Source: Luteitalea sp.
GTDB taxonomy: Bacteria; Acidobacteriota; Vicinamibacteria; Vicinamibacterales; CAVVIG01
DNA: 43,773 nucleotides
Direction of reading: 5' to 3'
NCBI GenBank assembly: GCA_009380045.1
Contig: WHSN01000012.1
Coordinates: 1-43,773 of the forward strand
The position numbers were made by a program, and so were the translations under genes. Numbering within the stretch: the stretch's first letter is position 1; each line of letters opens with the position of its first letter. Below are positions 40,729-43,773 of the stretch, in pieces. The notes beneath the pieces were generated by a model. The model made no database searches and had not been told where the DNA came from. It was given only the letters and a program-made list of their open reading frames with translations.

Positions 40729-43700
40729 CAGAACGAGCGCCTCACGCGAACTTCGATGGCGTAGGTGGAGTTCTCGTTGCGCGAGAGAATCCACGACAGA
40801 CGCTCGCTTTCGTCGTACTCCAGCAGGAGAATCTGATCGCTGATCGACGAGCTGAGGCTTCGAGAGAACGTCAGGTAGACACGCTCGGAGATTCGCTTCC
40901 CAATCGTGACCCGGGCCGATGGATTGACGCGCGTCGTCGACTGGCTGTACGGATCGAGGAGCGACGGCGTCAGCTGGAATGTGTCGACGCCGAAGGTCTG
41001 CTCGACCACGCGCCCGACTTCCGCCGACACCGGGTTGGCGAGCATCTGTGTCGCACGCGTGGTCAGGATGTCGCGCTGCCGCTCGTTCGGGTTCTGCAAC
41101 GCCCGAAGCTCCGCGTCGCCCGGTCCGTCCTGCTCGTTGCGCCGCACGTCGCTGAAGAGCAGTGCCAGCACGTCGGCGGTCGGCAGCGGCGGGTCGGAGC
41201 TGAGCTCGGGCTGCAGACGTTCCATGGTGCCGACCGCCCGCACCGTCACCTGGTAGGTCTGGCCCGGCACACGGACCCGGGTTTCGGCCTCGACATCGAA
41301 GAACGGCTCGATCCGCGTCGGGTTCGTGAAGTCGATGTTCCCTCGGGTGACCAGGTAGCGGCGTCCTTCGAACGTCACCTCGCCGCGTTCGACCTCGGCG
41401 CGGCCGAACAGCAACGGCCTCTCGTAGGTGCCGCGCAGCTGAAGGTCGGCCCGCGCGACCAGACGAGCCAGGTTGTTCTCGACCCGCAGCGTCGATGGAA
41501 CCTGGACCTGGATGTCGAAGCGGATCGGCACGGTTGGCGGCGGCGCCGGCGCCACCGCCTCGGCGGCCGAGTCGCTGCCGCGGAAGTCGAGCAGTCCGCC
41601 GGTCGCATCGATCCGCCGCGTCCACGTCGCGCTCTTCACGACGACGGTGCCGGCGAGCGTCGGCGTCTTCACGTTGCCGCGCAGCGCCAGGTCGGCGTCG
41701 ACGGTCGATCGCACACCCTGGGGATACCGCAGGTGCATGTCCTCGCCCCGCACGATCACGTTCAGATCGCCAGGAAGGTACCCCTCGAACCCGATGCGCC
41801 CGCCAAACTGCACCCGGCCGCCGCCCATCGTCGCCGCCACATCGTCCAGCGCGACGCCGCGAGCGTCGAACCGGATCGTGCCGTTGATCGAGTCGAGGGA
41901 GTTCGGCAGCGAGAAATGCCGGATGCGGCCGTCGGCAATCGTGGCGCTGCCCGAGAACGAAGGCTGATAGAGCGGCCCGTCGATCGCCGCCGAGAGCGCG
42001 GCGCGTCCCGAGCCGCGGACGTCGTGAAAGAACCCCTGGAGGATGCCGAGGTTCGCGTCGCCGGCGGCGTGCACGGCGATCCTTTCCTCGTGCAGCGCAA
42101 TCGAGCCACCCACCGTCAAGCTGGTCTCGTCGCCGACGAGCTGCAGATCGGTGATCGTCACCACCTGCTCGTCGAGCGTGAGCCGGATCGGCTGCGCATT
42201 CCTGATCGCGTAGTCGAACAGCCGCATCTCGACGCGATCGACTGTCGCATCGACCAGCAGCCGATCGGCATGCGCGAGCGGTCCGACCAGGTGGATCGAC
42301 CCGCTGGCGACAGCGGTCGTGTACGGGGACAGCCGTGGAACGAACAAGCGCACGTAGGGGTCGAGAGAGCTGTCGTGAAACCGGAAGGTCAAGTCAGCGG
42401 TCGATCCGGGCGTCAGCGCGATACGCCCGGTCCCGGTCAGCGCCAGCCGGGGCGAGGCGACTTCCGCCTCGCCGCTGATCTCCTGGCCGCGAAGCGCGAG
42501 TGTGCCGGTGACCTGTCCAACCGGCTCCTGCGACACATACATGTCGTTGATTCGGAAGCGTACGTCGTACCGCGGATCGACAAAGGTGCCGCTGCCAGAC
42601 GCGGAAAACTCGATCTGCCCGGACGGCTGCGCCCGCGGGAACGCGAACGCGGCGGTGCGCTCCACCGGAATCCGGCGGCCGTCGACGTTGAACGAATAGG
42701 TGCCGTCCCAGCCGACGAAGGCCGCGCCGGAGACCGTGCCGGTGGTCTTGGCGAGCGTGATGCCGTCGAGCCGCACGCCGGTGCCGTCGAATCGGAGCGA
42801 GGCAGACGCTTTCTGAAACGGCTCGCCGTAGGCGACACCTTCGTCGATGCTCAGCGCGCCGAAGCCGATCGGCGCCTGATAGGCGCCGGTGAGGTGGAAT
42901 TCGCCCGTCAGCCGGCCGGTCACCGGCCAGTCATCGAGCTCGAATGCGTGGCGGAGACTGTCGAGATCCCGGCCCGCGACGCGGAAGCGGGCATTGATCT
43001 CGTCGCCGCCGTCCCGCCGCGGATAGCCGAGCGAGAACAAACCTTCTGCACGGATCTCGTCATCGCCGCGACGGACACTGCCCTCGGTCACGGTGACATA
43101 GCTGTTCTCGACGACGATACGGGCCGAGCCGTCGCCCCAGAGCGTGTCCCACGCCCGGAGGTCTTCGCCGCTGAACAGCCCTTCGACGCGCGGCCGCCGG
43201 AACGGTCCGGTCATCAGGCCGTCGAACTCCCCTCGTCCGCCGAATGCGACCGGGCGGGTGCGGGCGCCGAAGTCGGTCATGATGCCCGCGAGCACCCGAT
43301 CGCTCTCCTGCCAATCGCCGCTCGTCACGTGAAATTGAATCGACGACTCGCCGCCCCACGCGGTCGCGCCAGCGAACGACACATGCGTGCGCTCGGTCGC
43401 GAACCGGCTTGGCGCGAGGTCGACGACGTCGGGGCCAAACCGGTAGGACACGTCGGCGGCGACCGGCACCGGCTCGACCAGAGGCATCGGCGCGGAGCGC
43501 CCAAGATACTGGTGCACGTGATCCGCGTCGGCCGCACGTGCCTCGGTCAGCGACGGCGTCATCGCCTCCCTGCCCGGCGGCGGCACCGCAACGAAGCGTC
43601 CTTCGCCGGTGTGGTCACGAAAACGTCCGAGCGGCCATTCGAGCAGGTTCGATCCCGATCCGGCTCCGGCGACGCGCAGGCCCGGGAGGTTGTAGAAGTC

Positions 43701-43773
43701 GGACAGGCGGGCCAGGTCCAGGTTCGCGTAGAAGGCCTCGAACCTCGCCTGCGGCCGCGTCGTCGACCCGAGC
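40728..43773 (-). CDS. TamB-like translocation/assembly protein (N-terminus beyond window)
   Basis: The minus-strand frame is open from the window end (first full codon at 43772) to the stop at 40730-40728, giving 1014 residues; the N-terminal part is missing. It is a long series of beta strands without enzyme motifs (as in AsmA/TamB, DUF490), with repeated blocks like VGGSIALHEER and LQLRGTYERPLLFGRAEV. The C-terminal DUF490 signature includes FEGRRYLVTRGNIDFTNP, PLPTADVLALLF and ITIGKRISERVYLTFSR-like (RVTIGKRISERVY). TamB-type proteins bridge the periplasm and carry phospholipid or help barrel assembly. The GTG at 43586 is not the true start because coding continues upstream. It is directly coupled to the Omp85 gene. 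Confidence 0.88.
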   Translation of the reverse strand, partial: LGSTTRPQARFEAFYANLDLARLSDFYNLPGLRVAGAGSGSNLLEWPLGRFRDHTGEGRFVAVPPPGREAMTPSLTEARAADADHVHQYLGRSAPMPLVEPVPVAADVSYRFGPDVVDLAPSRFATERTHVSFAGATAWGGESSIQFHVTSGDWQESDRVLAGIMTDFGARTRPVAFGGRGEFDGLMTGPFRRPRVEGLFSGEDLRAWDTLWGDGSARIVVENSYVTVTEGSVRRGDDEIRAEGLFSLGYPRRDGGDEINARFRVAGRDLDSLRHAFELDDWPVTGRLTGEFHLTGAYQAPIGFGALSIDEGVAYGEPFQKASASLRFDGTGVRLDGITLAKTTGTVSGAAFVGWDGTYSFNVDGRRIPVERTAAFAFPRAQPSGQIEFSASGSGTFVDPRYDVRFRINDMYVSQEPVGQVTGTLALRGQEISGEAEVASPRLALTGTGRIALTPGSTADLTFRFHDSSLDPYVRLFVPRLSPYTTAVASGSIHLVGPLAHADRLLVDATVDRVEMRLFDYAIRNAQPIRLTLDEQVVTITDLQLVGDETSLTVGGSIALHEERIAVHAAGDANLGILQGFFHDVRGSGRAALSAAIDGPLYQPSFSGSATIADGRIRHFSLPNSLDSINGTIRFDARGVALDDVAATMGGGRVQFGGRIGFEGYLPGDLNVIVRGEDMHLRYPQGVRSTVDADLALRGNVKTPTLAGTVVVKSATWTRRIDATGGLLDFRGSDSAAEAVAPAPPPTVPIRFDIQVQVPSTLRVENNLARLVARADLQLRGTYERPLLFGRAEVERGEVTFEGRRYLVTRGNIDFTNPTRIEPFFDVEAETRVRVPGQTYQVTVRAVGTMERLQPELSSDPPLPTADVLALLFSDVRRNEQDGPGDAELRALQNPNERQRDILTTRATQMLANPVSAEVGRVVEQTFGVDTFQLTPSLLDPYSQSTTRVNPSARVTIGKRISERVYLTFSRSLSSSISDQILLLEYDESERLSWILSRNENSTYAIEVRVRRSF

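Overview
The window is GC-rich and densely coded. It suggests a free-living Gram-negative soil-type bacterium, most plausibly Acidobacteriota of the Vicinamibacteria type. That placement is an inference from gene content and style: trigger factor-clpP-clpX-lon-engB-rho order, a B12-dependent ribonucleotide reductase, a TamB-BamA-SurA-like outer-membrane set, PEGA and CPBP proteins, many GTG starts, and word-like short repeats between genes. I see no phage, insertion sequence, CRISPR array or rRNA. Two genes run off the ends: a coiled-coil protein on the left and a TamB-like protein on the right.

Region 1 to 9 kb holds a repeat-built coiled-coil protein divergent from a PEGA membrane protein, with a perfect 17-bp palindrome between them, then a small c-type cytochrome. 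On the minus strand follow homoserine dehydrogenase and an archaeal-type ornithine cyclodeaminase/LOR-SDH family protein, which are coupled. Next come a 50-residue acidic protein, a candidate small gene ending in a good terminator, truA, a DUF3810 metalloprotease-like protein and tRNA-Leu(TAG).

Region 9 to 18.7 kb is a protein-folding and proteolysis run on the plus strand: tig, clpP, clpX and lon. It is followed by engB, rho (whose start overlaps engB out of frame), a polytopic membrane protein and rpmE. Region 18.6 to 22.5 kb on the minus strand is an mrfA-mrfB pair (helicase plus exonuclease, the mitomycin-type repair module of Bacillus) with a 4-nt GTGA overlap.

Region 22.6 to 28.7 kb is accessory metabolism: two SDR enzymes, a zinc alcohol/formaldehyde dehydrogenase, an SRPBCC protein, a DUF547 protein, an alpha/beta hydrolase and a small membrane protein. 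Region 28.8 to 36 kb holds nrdJ, with a strong promoter and a pair of NrdR-type boxes, then an NtrC-type regulator, its sensor kinase and a proline-rich lipoprotein-like protein in one operon. Region 36.2 kb to the end holds a CPBP protein and the tightly spaced TamB, BamA and SurA-like genes of outer-membrane assembly.

The least ordinary signal is a set of intergenic inverted repeats whose arms are made of 7-8 bp tandem units, at about 6.0, 12.3 and 26.5 kb, with a related hairpin at 3.4 kb. In two of them the arms differ in length by exactly one unit. Related single-sided repeats sit on the translation starts of three further genes. I also note an 18-bp minisatellite inside mrfB and a 63-bp repeat inside the coiled-coil gene.
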